Origin: Nissolia schottii
Lineage: Eukaryota; Streptophyta; Magnoliopsida; Fabales; Fabaceae
Assembly: GCA_003254905.1 (NCBI GenBank)
Contig: QANU01053055.1
Span: 294,316-358,315 of the forward strand
Reading direction: 5' to 3'
Length of the DNA stretch: 64,000 bases
Shown here: positions 1 to 12,017 of the stretch, piece by piece
Position numbering within the stretch: position 1 is the stretch's first letter
Layout of the letters: each line of letters begins with the position of its first letter
The notes under the pieces: model-generated
Seen by the model: only the letters and a program-made list of their open reading frames with translations
Told to the model about the DNA's origin: nothing
The model's database searches: none
Made by a program: the position numbers and the translations under genes

Positions 1-1479
1 GTATTTTCAATTATGACCCAATTTATTATGAACTTTCTACTATTGTATAAATTGCATTGCAATTTCCCATAAAGGTAATTTAGTTTAAGTACTTGATTTT
101 TCTTTAAGTATGTGCAAATTAATTATTTTCTTAATCTGTGTGCATTTGTCAAAAGTGATTTATAAGAGCGGATGGAGGGAGTACTACAATTAAATTAAAT
201 AACGGTAATTCAGTAAAGTTACTCTTTAAATTACTGTTAGTTCTAGGTTTCTTAATACCCATGTATTTAGACAAAATGCACATAATTTGGGATGAAGGGA
301 CTGGCATTTTTGTTTAGTGAGGGATTGTTCCTTCACTAATCCCTCGCAACTCTCTTCAACTAAATTAAACTATTTCATTTTTAGTGAGGGTTAAATCCAT
401 TGCAAATTCCTTAACAAATGTCAATGTTAAGAAAATCGAACTAGACATTGAATGGGTCATGAGACTGGTTCAGAGGTTCACTAGTTCAATTGTTTTAACT
501 GAGTTCAACCATTGTGAAATTAATATGTATACTTTATATAAATATACATACATATAATTAGTATACGCTGCAAAGTAAATAAAAAAATTGTTAGATAATA
601 TAAATATGTATACTTATCATTGATTAACACTTAGTTTGGTAATGTAGTCACTTTCTAAAGGTGTTGAGCTCTTTGAGTTCTTTAAGAACTGCTCTTAAAA
701 ATTATATTAGTATTATTTGGTAAAATAATGTAAAAGCGACTCACAAAATGTAGAAATCACAAAAATAATGTTTGGTAAAATACCATAAAATTACTCTTAA
801 AATATCAAATGACTATATATAACGAACATAAATAATAAAAAGAATAATTTTTATTTTCACTTGCCATTAAATTTCTATATTTCATGACTAAAAAAATTGA
901 TCTATGTAAAAACAACATAAGCATGTCTCTTGATTACTTAGATATAATGGATGAGTTGCATAAAATTGGACAATATCATTTTATTACTAATATTTGATAT
1001 CAATTTATGTTGTTTAAGCATCGTTTTACTTGCTAGTATTCCATATGTTCTTAGTCTATTTTTCACATTTGTGCATACATAATTTTAGATAAAAGTTTCT
1101 AAAATATGAAGAATTAAAGACTCGTTCAATAGTCCATTGAAAGATTGACAAAATCAATGACCAAAAATATAAAAATGGTAAGGCAATGAACCTTTTTGTG
1201 TTACAAGTACTACTCACTTAGTCCTACATTGGTTAAAATAAAAAGTGAAAGACAAATCTTTTATTATAAAATGAAAGAAGTTACATTGAATTTAACAATA
1301 TATGAGTTGCTCACACATGCTGGCGAAACATAAATATCTTACTTTATATGCTTTATTAATTAACTTTTTAGTAATTAATCAATAATTAATTTCTAAAAGA
1401 AGATAAAAATTTATAAAAAGAAATCACTTTATTACTTGAATTTTGTAGGGATGAACTGGTGATGGATTAACGATAAAAT
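1..1479. other. AT-rich intergenic DNA, no gene seen
   Basis: No open frame of useful length and no recognisable protein similarity on either strand. The stretch is AT-rich with homopolymer runs. Nothing functional can be supported. Confidence 0.6.
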
Positions 1480-1795
1480 TCCTTTTGACATTTGTTATAT
1501 TCGCGTCAAATTAGCGACGAATTTGCGATGAATGTTGTGAGGAATCTACAAGGGATTAATTACAACACAATTTTTCACAAATTTGTGACGATTTAAGAAA
1601 TCATTTCTATCACAAAACAGTTACAAATTAGCGACGTAATAACAATTAATAATTATGTCGCTAAGATAAATTAGTTACAGATTAGCGAACAAATTATTTT
1701 TGAAGCTAATTAGCAACTTTAGAACGACGACGACTAAATTGGTTGCTAATTTATCGCTAATCTCTCGCTAATTCATTTAGGGAGAGCTTGTAGTG
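1480..1795. mobile_element. CACTA (En/Spm-type) transposon end
   Basis: The right edge at 1795 reads on the minus strand CACTACAAGCTCTCCC, the canonical CACTA terminal motif. Inside it lie many copies of short subterminal motifs of the type TTAGCGACGAA and TCGCTAAT in both orientations between about 1500 and 1770, as expected for the transposase-binding subterminal region of this superfamily. I could not find the partner end upstream, so this is a terminus of a deleted or truncated copy. No transposase sequence is visible. Confidence 0.65.
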
Positions 1796-4559
1796 ATTTT
1801 CGGTTTCAAGCTCCCCTCGTCGCTTTCCAACTAATTTACATTATCTTAACTTTTCGATTCAGTAAGATCAAACCGATCCAAATGAACATCGAAGTCACAA
1901 TCAAAACGTGCAATTAAACTCTTGGATCTTGTTCTAATGCCAACATCACACGTGGTGGGAACATCACAAAGTCTACCCCCACAACATTATAATTACATAA
2001 AAGACTGCAATAAAAACCAATGGTTTTCCACTCACGTATGATTCTGTTTCTCAACCTCCTCAAAAGCTAGCTCAATGGAAAATAATCTCCATATCCACTA
2101 ACATCAATGCATGGTACATTAATCTGTCACTCACTCACTAAAGAACAACCCAAAGACGCAAGAGACATTAGAGACATCCGAACACAATTGAGATTCAGAC
2201 AAGTGTGTAGCATCAGAATATGGAACATTACAAGGCCAGGGGGAGGGAATTTTCAAATGTCCTTGATAATTAATGTTGCTTTTTAATCTGATTTGATCAT
2301 AGTTGTAAGTTGTAACATCGTTCACTTCACTTTAATTTGACAGTGGAATTATATATAATAGGTGCAGCTCCCTAGCCTACCAGGTTCAAAGTTCGAACCC
2401 CCTTCCCCTTAATGTATATATTACTGGCTTCTCACGTAAGTTGAGTGCTGCTAACTGTACATGTTGTTCAGGGCTGTACAAAGATAAGGTTTAATCGATC
2501 TCAACTCAATTTTTTAAATAAAGTAAATATTTATTACTTTTTTTAGCTTTTAAGATATTATTCGTATTTATTTTATATTTTACTTAGTGAATAGAAAGAT
2601 TTATAGGATGATATAATAATTTTATTTTTAAATTAAGTCATTTCTTTGAGCCTAAACTTAATAATACCTAGTTCAACCCAATTAACTCAGCCAGCGGCAG
2701 ATCCTTGTTGGAGGATAGAGGGGGCAGCCCCTCCCCCCAACTTTAATTTATTATTTTTTTTTTTTGAAAAAATCATCTTTTTTAGTTGGCTCTCGTAAAA
2801 AATTATTTAAGCCCAAAACTTAAATAAGGATAATTATTGCTTTCAATTATAAATTATTTACTTAATTCAATCCAAACAAAAATACATATCATTTACTTAA
2901 TTACAATTTTTACTTAACTATAATATACATATGTTGTGTCTCTTAATTTTTTATTGTGAAATGTTGATTTTATTTTATATATTGTGGCTTTGATTTAAAC
3001 TTTTAGGAAATATTAAATTTTTATAAAAAAGTGTCGTTTTAGAGAAAATAAACTGTCATTTGATGAGATCAATGAAGCATTAATTTTTTGAAAAATGTTT
3101 GAGATATAACTTATCAACTTACAATTCAATATATCCACTCTTAACAATAACACTTAATATTTTTCTTCCTATTTTATCTGTAAAAATGTTAAATGTCATT
3201 TATAAGAGTAAGTAGGTTGATTTATTAAATCTTTTCAACACTGCTCTAATTTTTCTCATCCAATTACTCTATTTATAGTAGTTGCACTACTCTTTAATGT
3301 TGCCATAAAAAAGAGTAGTTAAAAAAAAAAGTTTACTCAAGCTTATTTGAGCTCAAACACTATTTTTATTAGCACTAAGTGATTAATCTGTGCATTTTTT
3401 TTTTCCTTCTAAAGCGTCACTGTGAATGAAAAGAATATTAATTGTTGCTCCTTTCCAATCAAATGAGTTAGTTTCGCCCCTGAACCCAACATTTAAAATA
3501 TCAAAATTTGGTCATTATACATAAAATTCATAAAATTTTAGATGTTAAAAATAAAATTCAAGAAATATTTTATAGTAAACATTTCAATACAAATAATATT
3601 TATGCAACAATAAAATTATGTTATATAAAATGTATTAATTAAAATATAAAAGACTCATAATTGATCACTATTTAGGTAGGGTTGACTCAAGGTAAAGTAT
3701 ATGACTTAAACCTCAAAAAAAAAAATTGCATCAGGTAAAATTTTACAATCTAAATCAGGCTAAATAAGCTCTAGGCTAGTTGGATCAAGACATAATCACC
3801 CCCTCTCATTTTTAAAATGAAGATCCTGCACAACCGCCCTTGTTCTCTAACTTCACCGTTGTTTCGCAAACACCGCTAGCTTTGCTTCTGGACATGTTCA
3901 TCTGCACATTGTTCCACCTTATTTGGTCCTCTCACTTGATTATTTTTGCTTACTTTTGTTTCATAGTCATTCCTTACTAGGAAAATTTAATCTTGTATTT
4001 TTTTTTCATAATCTAAAAACTAAATTTTCTTAAAGCTTGCAAAAATTAAAATATAATTTTGTTTTGCACTTTTCTTTTACATTTTATTATAATTATTACA
4101 ACTTTGCCTATGCATGTTGCTTTGCTAGCCGGTCCCAAGTCCAAGGATAAAATAGGAGGGTTAGGTTAGGCCGTTGTTACAAAGTAACAAGAGGGTGATT
4201 TGAGGATACCTAAGGGTGTAAGTTTTGGGAACGGTCCAGTAATTAGGAAACTCTCTCTTGTAGGTGGTCCTGATCTCCGGTCTGGTGACAGGGTGGGTAC
4301 TTGTAGGTACTCTGGCACTCAAATTAGTGAGAGCTTTAGGTATTAAGACTTGGGTTAGAAATCACAACTTTCTAGCTTGATTAAGTTGCTCCGGGATAGC
4401 TAGCATAATAAATTTATTTGGCTTTTTTCAGTAATGATAAATGGATCATACCGCATATACAGCCTTGCAGGATTAATCTCAATAACGTAATTCGGATGAG
4501 TTTGTGTTTTATTTGAGGAAGGATCGTACCAATCATAGCAGAAAAATACAACGTGATTA
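1796..4559. other. intergenic, old repeat debris
   Basis: No gene seen. Around 2355-2440 a tRNA-like B-box (AGTTCGAACCC) suggests a SINE remnant. Around 4125-4340 a run beginning CCGGTCCCAAGTCCAAGG resembles a dispersed repeat common in plant genomes, whose class I cannot state. The rest is AT-rich without structure that I can interpret. Confidence 0.4.
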
Positions 4560-4960
4560 GATGGGTCATTGTGTGCATATTGTACACAAACATTTTAAAA
4601 TAGATACATAAGCTTTTGTGCTTTGCTACACAAACTTTTTAACAAGTAGAAACAAAAAAATAAAGATGAAAATGAAAACATAAACGAAAAAGAAGTAACT
4701 TTAATGCTCACATACACAAACTTTTGAACAAACATACGTAAATTGTTGGGCTCACATGCACAAATTGAATAACTATAAACAAAGAATATGATAGAACCGA
4801 AAATGAAAATGAAGACGAAGAAGAAAATTTGGTGCTCACGCACACAAATTTTTGAATAAGCATGCATAAATTTTTCTGCACATATGCACAAACTTTAGAA
4901 CAATAAGAAACAAAAAAATGTCATTTTCTGCACATATGCACCAAGTTTTGTCTTATTCGG
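4560..4960. repeat. degenerate direct repeat, period roughly 90-110 bp
   Basis: The phrase CTCACATACACAAACTTTTG and variants (CACAAACTTTTTAACAA, CACAAATTTTTGAATAAG, CACAAACTTTAGAACAA) recur about five times, each followed by purine-rich GAAAATGAAAA-type sequence. Open frames in this stretch are by-products of the repeat and have no protein similarity I recognise. Confidence 0.5.
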
Positions 4961-6540
4961 TACACAATCAAACAATCTAGACATACATGAAAAAGAGAAA
5001 CTCAGACAATTGCAAGTTGGGTTCATCTTATCCTTGACTACATTTTTGTATTTTCCACTTATTTTCATCTGTCCTCTTGTTTTCCCCCCGCCGTGTATGA
5101 GTGTCTTAATCTTCACATTTCTTGGTCCAACAATTTGGTCAAAAAACAAAACATATGAACTCACAAATACAATGCATTGAAAGAATGTGGGTAATGCATC
5201 CGCTAAACACTCAACTAGCTGATAAGTCCACCGTTATCTTTGTCCCTTTGGTGTTTTGTTTGGATTTTGGATTTGGATTTGATCCAATGAATACACTTAA
5301 GACGCTGTATCAAAGCACCCAATCAACAGAGAAAGCAGAGCAACTAGAAATTAAATGTCATTTCAGATTGTGGATGACTAGTCTTTGACTGGGAATTAAA
5401 TTGCACATAAATGATATTTTTTTTAATTAAATTTTCTTAAAATTATTTTACATAATAAATAAAGTATTATTATTTTTTTATATTTAGTATTAATTATATT
5501 TTATATTGGAATTAAATTGGACATATATAATATTTGTTTATATTATTTTATTACTTTTTTATTTCATTTAATGGTCAAAAGGATTTGCAGAAAAAATTTG
5601 AACAGAATTTTACCAAAATTGGAAAGATACTATTTTTGGTATAGAAAAGATCTTTTCCTGTACAAGGATGCATATTGTAATCAATAATAATTTTGACTCG
5701 AATTGATAAAAATGTGCTCATTAGAAAAAGATTGTGGTCCTTGTGGAGTCCATACAAGACAAAAAGAAACAAGGATGCAATTGGGCCCCTCTAAGTCTAA
5801 TGCGGGCTTTGATAGTTTTAAACGAGTATTTGATGATGATAAAGGGCTGCAGTTCCATTGGTTGGATTTTTCATAAGAAGAGTCAAAGATAATAATGTTG
5901 GAGGAAGGAATTGATTGGAGTGCCGTTTTTTGAATAGAAAAATTGTTATAAATTTACAAAAAAAGATAAAAATGAAACTTATTTAACCCATCACCTAAAT
6001 GCTAATATCAAAGATACAAACCACCTAACGGCTCAAAAGTTGTTGATAGTATAAAAGTAAGATTTTGTTAACAAGGGTCTTAATGATATTGATGAACAAA
6101 AACTCACAAAAATATAATAAGATTCTAGACAGAATTTATATAACCATCACCCTTAACTAAAGTTGTGTGAAAAAGTTCATAAAAGAAAAATGCACTAAAC
6201 TTAAAATTTGAGTAGATATAGCAACAACAGTAATTTTCTTTCTATAACTAAAATACATTTAATAACATTTATCTTTTATTTTCTCTCTATCCTTCTCCAC
6301 TCTCTCTCACCCCACTCTTTTTTCTATTCCCTTTTTCTTTTTCTATCTCCAACCTCCATTTCAACTGCATGTTTTCTTTTGTTTTCATTTTCTTCTCTGC
6401 AAGATGTTATTGAGAGCATAGACAATAATAAAGTATGTGATATTCCGTCTTTATCATTCATTCCTAGTCTTTATGTTTTGTAATATTTATTTCGATGTGA
6501 TATATTTCTTCTTCGCAAGACGTTATAAAGAGCATGGTCA
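4961..6540. other. intergenic, no gene seen
   Basis: AT-rich DNA. Short open frames at 5122-5388 and 6208-6483 have low-complexity composition, no recognisable domain and no splice context, so I do not call them. Confidence 0.5.
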
Positions 6541-6544
6541 AAGA

Positions 6545-6858
6545 CAATAAATCATAATGTTTATTTTTGTGATTCGTAATGTTTATTTTTGTGTGATGTA
6601 GGGTGTTGTAATATTTATTTTTGTGTGGTGCAATTTTTGTTTGAGTGTTGTAATATTTTTTTTGTGTGGTGTAATGTTTATTAATTAGAAGGTTAATGCA
6701 TGCATTTTAGGGTGTGAGTGTGGAGTCTGGGGAGAAGTAGAGAGAGTGTGACAATTACTTTTCGCTATTTAATTGGGTGTAAGTTCCATTTTGTTTTGTT
6801 TGTGTTTAACAATATTTGCTTTTCTATTTTGTAATGTTTGTTTTTGAGAGAGAGTGAG
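6545..6858. repeat. minisatellite-like array, left part
   Basis: Short units of the type GTAATGTTTATTTTTGTGTG recur from about 6550 to 6700. A longer unit follows (GGGTGTGAGTGTGGAG, then TTGTTTTGTTTG, then TTTGTAATGTTTG), which recurs at 9701-9850 on the far side of the inserted LTR. The array was therefore continuous before the insertion. Confidence 0.6.
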
Positions 6859-9695
6859 TGAAACACCCTAGCTAACTGTTTACTCGTACGCAGTAAACAA
6901 AGCTTACTAGGTTGCTTTCTATCGTTATCTTTCGAAAATAGTTGTTTAAGAAAATAAGGATCAATTTTAAACTTCTCATTTACATTGAATAATTACTAAA
7001 ATAGAGTCATGCGTCAGAAAGAACAATATAACAAAGTGTATAACTGTAAGATAATAAAGCATCCAATACATATCCAGGTGGTCCATCAGACAAAGTCACA
7101 TAGTTATATGTACAATAGGTAAGATATACATCACATGTACATAAACTAAAATACTGAATACATAACCCAGAGTACATAACATCAAAATACAAGCACTATG
7201 CCCTTGGCAAAAATCTAAACATCGATCCATCTTTAAGCTCATATCCTGTCATCGCCGCTCATGGCTCTACTGGCGGCTCGTCAGCGTCCTCAAAATAGGA
7301 TTCATCATCAGTACCTGAAGTCATAAAGTAGTGGGAATGAGAACGGTAGGTTCTCAGTGGAAATAACTTTAGTTCCTGAGTCTCGTATCAGATTAGGTCG
7401 GACTTCAGGCCGCTCAGAGATCTCTAAGTGAACATGTATACTAACCATCCTACTGATTTTTGTCTGGCCTAAGTTCTGAACGGCTTTATCTACATTACTA
7501 TGTGATAGGGGAACTACTCTTGCTTACTACGTTCTCGTGTTGATTCACATTTCGTGGATATACATAGCCGTTTCGAGCGTTCTCTTGACGGTACTGATAG
7601 AATAACTCACATATAACAGAATGCAGAATTATACAGTAATTATACTCATACATAGCAGAATCATCAGAATATGCCTAGCGGAGTCATTAGAATAAACATG
7701 ACAGAATCATCATAATAAACATGCTGGATATGCATGCCTAACAGAATGAACATATGCATTACAGAATATGACAGAATAACCTGCATAACAGAGTAAACTT
7801 GCTTTTGGAATATATGTTATTCCCACCATAGTAATGCCCTCTGTTGACATTAGTATGACGGAATAACCTCGCACCCTCAGTGTAGGCCCTAACGGACCTT
7901 CCTGCGGTGGGCTTCCACCTGCCGTGTGCCCCCTTGGGACCCCTCGACAGTGGGCGGATATTGTACCCCCACCTTAGCTTGCCCCCTTTCGACAATGCAA
8001 AGGCGTGGTAACCGCACACCTCTAGGTATGCCATATCGACACCACCTGTGGCGGGCTTCCATCTTCAGTATGTCTTTCGGACCTACTGAAATGGGCTTGT
8101 TACTTGGCTCTCGTGATCACGGCCTTTTCAGCATGTGGCATTAAGCCTTTTTCAGCATTGGGTATTGGCCCTTTTTCAGCATTGGGCATTTGGCCCTTTT
8201 CAGCATTCCTGTACCTGCAGCATGGCATACTTGTTTCCTATGGTTCATTTCAGAATCTTTGCTTATCTCAGAGTTATTTCTAGTGTCTTTACACTAGGTT
8301 TATCATGAATGCATGAAAAGCTACAGATTTTACCACAGACTACATGTAATATGCATGTTCAGGACCATTTCTTTGCACACAACATATACATTCATATAAT
8401 TCAGTTATTAATCACAGATATAGCAATAAATACTGGACTATGTGCCTCGAGAGGGTTCCATAAGACTTTCTGGTCTCAAGCCGCTCAGCGAAAACTGATG
8501 TTCGCTCAGTGGTTTGAGCCTTCGCGCCCAGCGATAGGGGTCTTATCGCTCAGCGGTAATGACCTCATCGCCCGACGACTGCCACCTTCTCGAATCTTCG
8601 CCACCGCCTTACAAACAAATATCTTTTTGGACTTTCCACGTGGGCTCCAGCTCGCTCAGCGGCACCTGAGAATCGCTCAACGACCCCTGTGCGAGACATG
8701 AAAACCGAATTCACCATTTCTTCCATTTTTCTCTCCTTTGCTCCCATGGCACCTGCTTGAGTTTCACTCATAATCCAAGCACAATAATCCTATCTAATCC
8801 AGGTCACAAGACCCTTCAGAATCATCTCCCTAAGCCTAACCAAACTTCTAACATAATTACACATACAAGCATAGAAACATACATACACATGCATAAGCAC
8901 ATCTAACCAAACATAATCACCAAAGAGGTGTTAAACTAAAGTTACTCACTTCCTAAAGAGCTCTTGGATGATGGAAAAGATGAACTTGAAGCTTGATTGC
9001 TTGAGTTCTTGCTAAGAAATAATGGAAGCTTAGTTTATGGAAATTAGGGTTATGGAACTTAAGCTTTCCTTTCTCCAAGTGAAGAGAACTCCTAGCCTTG
9101 ATGCTAGCTTGCCTTCTTGATGATTTTAAGAGTGATTATGGTGAGGAAAGGCAAAGGATGATGGTTGAATTTTGGGTGGAGCTTTGGAACTTAGCTTATG
9201 GCATAGAAGATGATGAATTTTGGTTTGAGTGTGTTTTGTGTGTGTGGTTTCGGGTGGTGAGGGCTGGCCGTGGGTTTTAGTGGCCTTTGGCCATCCATCC
9301 ATAATTCTATTTTCTCTCGGTGTGTTTTCAGTCATGTTCACTCATTAATTATTTATGTACGGAAGTCCTAAAAATATTTTAGACATACCGTTGTGACCTA
9401 TTAATTTTTCTTGTTAATATTTAAACCTTTATTGAAATATTCTTGAATTTATTTTCATATTAATATATTTTACAGACTCCTGTGAGTCGTGATTAAATTC
9501 TAAAAATAACCTAATATTGACCCGAACGTCACCGGACGTCACGAGATCGCCAAATTATTATTTTTAATTAATATTACAGGAATAAAATTAATACTTGAAT
9601 TTTATTTCATTTTTATCTCATCTTTTCCTTATTAATATATTGTAAATTATTCATTATATGACATTTTAATGAAGGGAAAAAGTCGGGTTGTTACA
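6859..9695. mobile_element. solo LTR, LTR retrotransposon (probably Ty3/gypsy chromovirus, Tekay/Del-like)
   Basis: A 2837-bp fossil begins TGAAACACCC and ends GGGTTGTTACA, the TG...CA ends of an LTR. It is flanked by a perfect 5-bp target duplication, GTGAG (6854-6858 and 9696-9700). There is no primer-binding site and no gag or pol, so it is a solo LTR left by recombination. It is homologous to the solo LTR at 25735-28546 in length, ends and an internal stretch around 7490-7520. The family call rests on LTR length and terminal sequence only. An intact target duplication suggests moderate age. Confidence 0.85.
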
Positions 9696-9700
9696 GTGAG

Positions 9701-9850
9701 TGCAAGGGCTATGGGGTGTGAGTGGGGAGCATGGGAGAGAATATGACATTTACTTTTTGTTGTTTTATTGAGCGTGGATCGCATCTTGTTTTGTTTCAAT
9801 ATTTGATAATGTTTGTTTCTATGTTTTATAATGTTTATTTCTCTGTTTGT
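9701..9850. repeat. minisatellite-like array, right part
   Basis: Repeats the long unit seen at about 6710-6855 (GGGTGTGAGTGGGGAGC, then ATCTTGTTTTGTTT, then ATAATGTTTG). The solo LTR inserted within this tandem array. Confidence 0.55.
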
Positions 9851-10012
9851 CTATATGTATGTCTACAAAGCCATATGTTAGTGGTACATTAGATGTATTT
9901 TAGTTATACACCTAGCATTCCTTATAGCAACAATGCATGCACTTAAGTCAACACAAAACTGGTAAATTTGTTTTAAAAATGAGTTGAAAAAAGTTGTCAT
10001 TTTTATGATGTG

Positions 10013-10186
10013 TTCTTAAGTAAACAAATTATTTTGTTTAAAAATTTTAAAAAATAAATAAAGAAAAATGGAAGGAGCCAGCATGTTAGTTCATTTTTTT
10101 TTTCTTAAGTAAACAAATTATTTTGTTTAAAAATTAAAAAAAATTAAAGAAAAAAAAAGAAGGAGCCACCTTGTTAGTTTATTTTT
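10013..10186. repeat. tandem duplication, two units of about 85-90 bp
   Basis: Two adjacent copies start TCTTAAGTAAACAAATTA and end with GGAGCCA-C-TGTTAGTT. They are separated by little or no spacer and differ mainly in lengths of A and T runs. No coding content. Confidence 0.7.
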
Positions 10187-10979
10187 ATTTATTTTTATCT
10201 TTAACTAATGATATTTAGTTGTAGGCAGGCTAACCTGGTCCTTGTCAACTTGGTGACCAACATGGTCTTGGTTATAAACAAATCTAAAACTTTAATAAAT
10301 TTACTATTTTGTCCTTTTCTTATTTTTTTCAAAGACTTCTTGCCCCCTTACCCTTTCACTTTCTCATCATCTTTCTTATACAACCACCACCATTGTATTC
10401 CAACCACCCTTGCCCCCGTTGTCGACCGCCTACCAGTCCCATCCACAACCATTGCGCCGCCAACGTCACCATCGCCATCCCCCAATGTCATTACATGTAT
10501 TAAAAACTTCAAAACTTACTTCCTTTGTTTATTTAAGGACATTAATTAACAAAATCCTTATAATAATTGTCACTTTTACGTATGAATATAAGCTATAACT
10601 TTACCACATTTATTTATGTGCATTTCCGTATCAATTTTTCTTCACTTCCGCTAATCAAGGGTGGATTCTTTTAATTAAAAACTTATAATTAGACTTAATG
10701 AGTCTCTCAACCGCTCAAACGCCCTATGAGAATTTGGATGGACAAACTCGATAGTCCCTTCCCATTATTATTATTATTATCATTTATTATTAAAGTCCCT
10801 TCCCATTATAAAACTTAGCTAGAAACAATAATAGGGTAAACTAACAAACACAATATCATTTGAAAACAAGTTTCATCAATCCAAAACATTCAATAGGCTA
10901 GAACAAAACTCAATAAAAATTAAGGTAAAGTAAAAACTATCCACCATATATTATATAAAATGTTATAACTTATTATTAA
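10187..10979. other. intergenic, no gene seen
   Basis: A C-rich, proline-like open stretch at 10370-10500 has no start context or similarity. An ATT microsatellite lies near 10765. Nothing else can be supported. Confidence 0.4.
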
Positions 10980-11297
10980 TGTGGATGTCCATATACTAAT
11001 TCGATTAGTATATAATTATATAGATATATGTTGATATTATAGAGATTTGATATGATTTTATGTATTCTCACTCTTAGGCTATAAATAGACCTTTGAGTGC
11101 TCATTGTATAACAACCTTTGAAATTAAGAATAACACATCTCTCCCTCTATTCTTGCTTTTTTTATAAACAAAAGTTTAGGTGGGGGTAAGTCCCAAACCT
11201 TAACCAACTGTGCTACTCCTTGTTGGCTCTCTCCCTCTATTATCTCTCCCTATCTTCTCTATCATTTTTTCCTAGCATTCTTCTCATTAGTCTCACA
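10980..11297 (+). repeat. 5' LTR of the copia fossil
   Basis: Begins TGTGGATGTCC and ends about TCTCACA, just before the ACACGTTATCAATACGAG motif typical of the junction in this copia group. It contains a short foreign-looking insert around 11160-11225. Ends are approximate, and no target duplication can be checked because the other end is lost. Confidence 0.6.
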
Positions 11298-11538
11298 ACA
11301 CGTTATCAATACGAGTTTGCTTTTTAGGTGGAAAAAGAAGTACAAAAAAGCAATCTTTCTTTGAATACTTCTTCAAGGTAATGTTTCTTTGATATGTCTA
11401 TTATCAAAGAATCATAAGGATATTCTAACCTTATATGTACACATTTTTTTTATGGTATTAGTTGCTTTTCTTTATTACTATTATATTCTTATTTATGTTT
11501 TTGTTGATAATTTGGCTTCACTTTGTCAATGTATACTT

Positions 11539-11542
<4 letters not shown>

Positions 11543-11579
<37 letters not shown>
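11543..11579. repeat. (TA)n microsatellite
   Basis: About 18 TA units inside the copia fossil. Nearby open frames rich in Tyr-Ile are artefacts of it. Confidence 0.95.
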
Positions 11580-11583
<4 letters not shown>

Positions 11584-11699
11584 CTATTATTTTTCTTTCA
11601 TTATCATTCCCATAAGTAAATGGTTGATAATGTTACGTATGAAAAAAAAAACCGTTCCCCGAGGGAATGGTAATGGACAATGAAAAAAAAAAAAAGTAG

Positions 11700-12012
11700 A
11701 ATCATCCTTTGGAGTAAACGGCAACGATACTTACAAGAAAATAGAACTATTCCCTTAAATGAATAATAGTGATATATATAAAGAAAACAAAATCATTCTT
11801 AGAAGTGAATGAAATTGTACCTATAGTTATTCCCATAAGTGAATGACAATCATATTCATCCCAAAAGTGAACGGTAATTAATTATACTCATTCCCCATAA
11901 GAAATCATATATATTCCCATAAGAGAATGATAATTATACTCATTCCCAGTAGTGAATGATAATTATACTAAAAAAAAGGATAATCATTCCCTAAAGCGAA
12001 TGTATCCTTATT
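11700..12012. repeat. degenerate short tandem repeat within the copia fossil
   Basis: A unit like ATTCCCATAAGTGAATGATAA recurs about eight times with substitutions. The pattern resumes at 13985-14120 beyond the nested solo LTR, which confirms the nesting. Confidence 0.6.
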
Positions 12013-12017
12013 ATTCG

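Noticed and set aside
8309-8701. 130-codon frame
   Set aside because: Lies inside a solo LTR and has no similarity to gag, pol or any host protein I know.
11389-11683. Hydrophobic frames with Tyr-Ile runs
   Set aside because: Translation of a TA microsatellite inside an element fossil.
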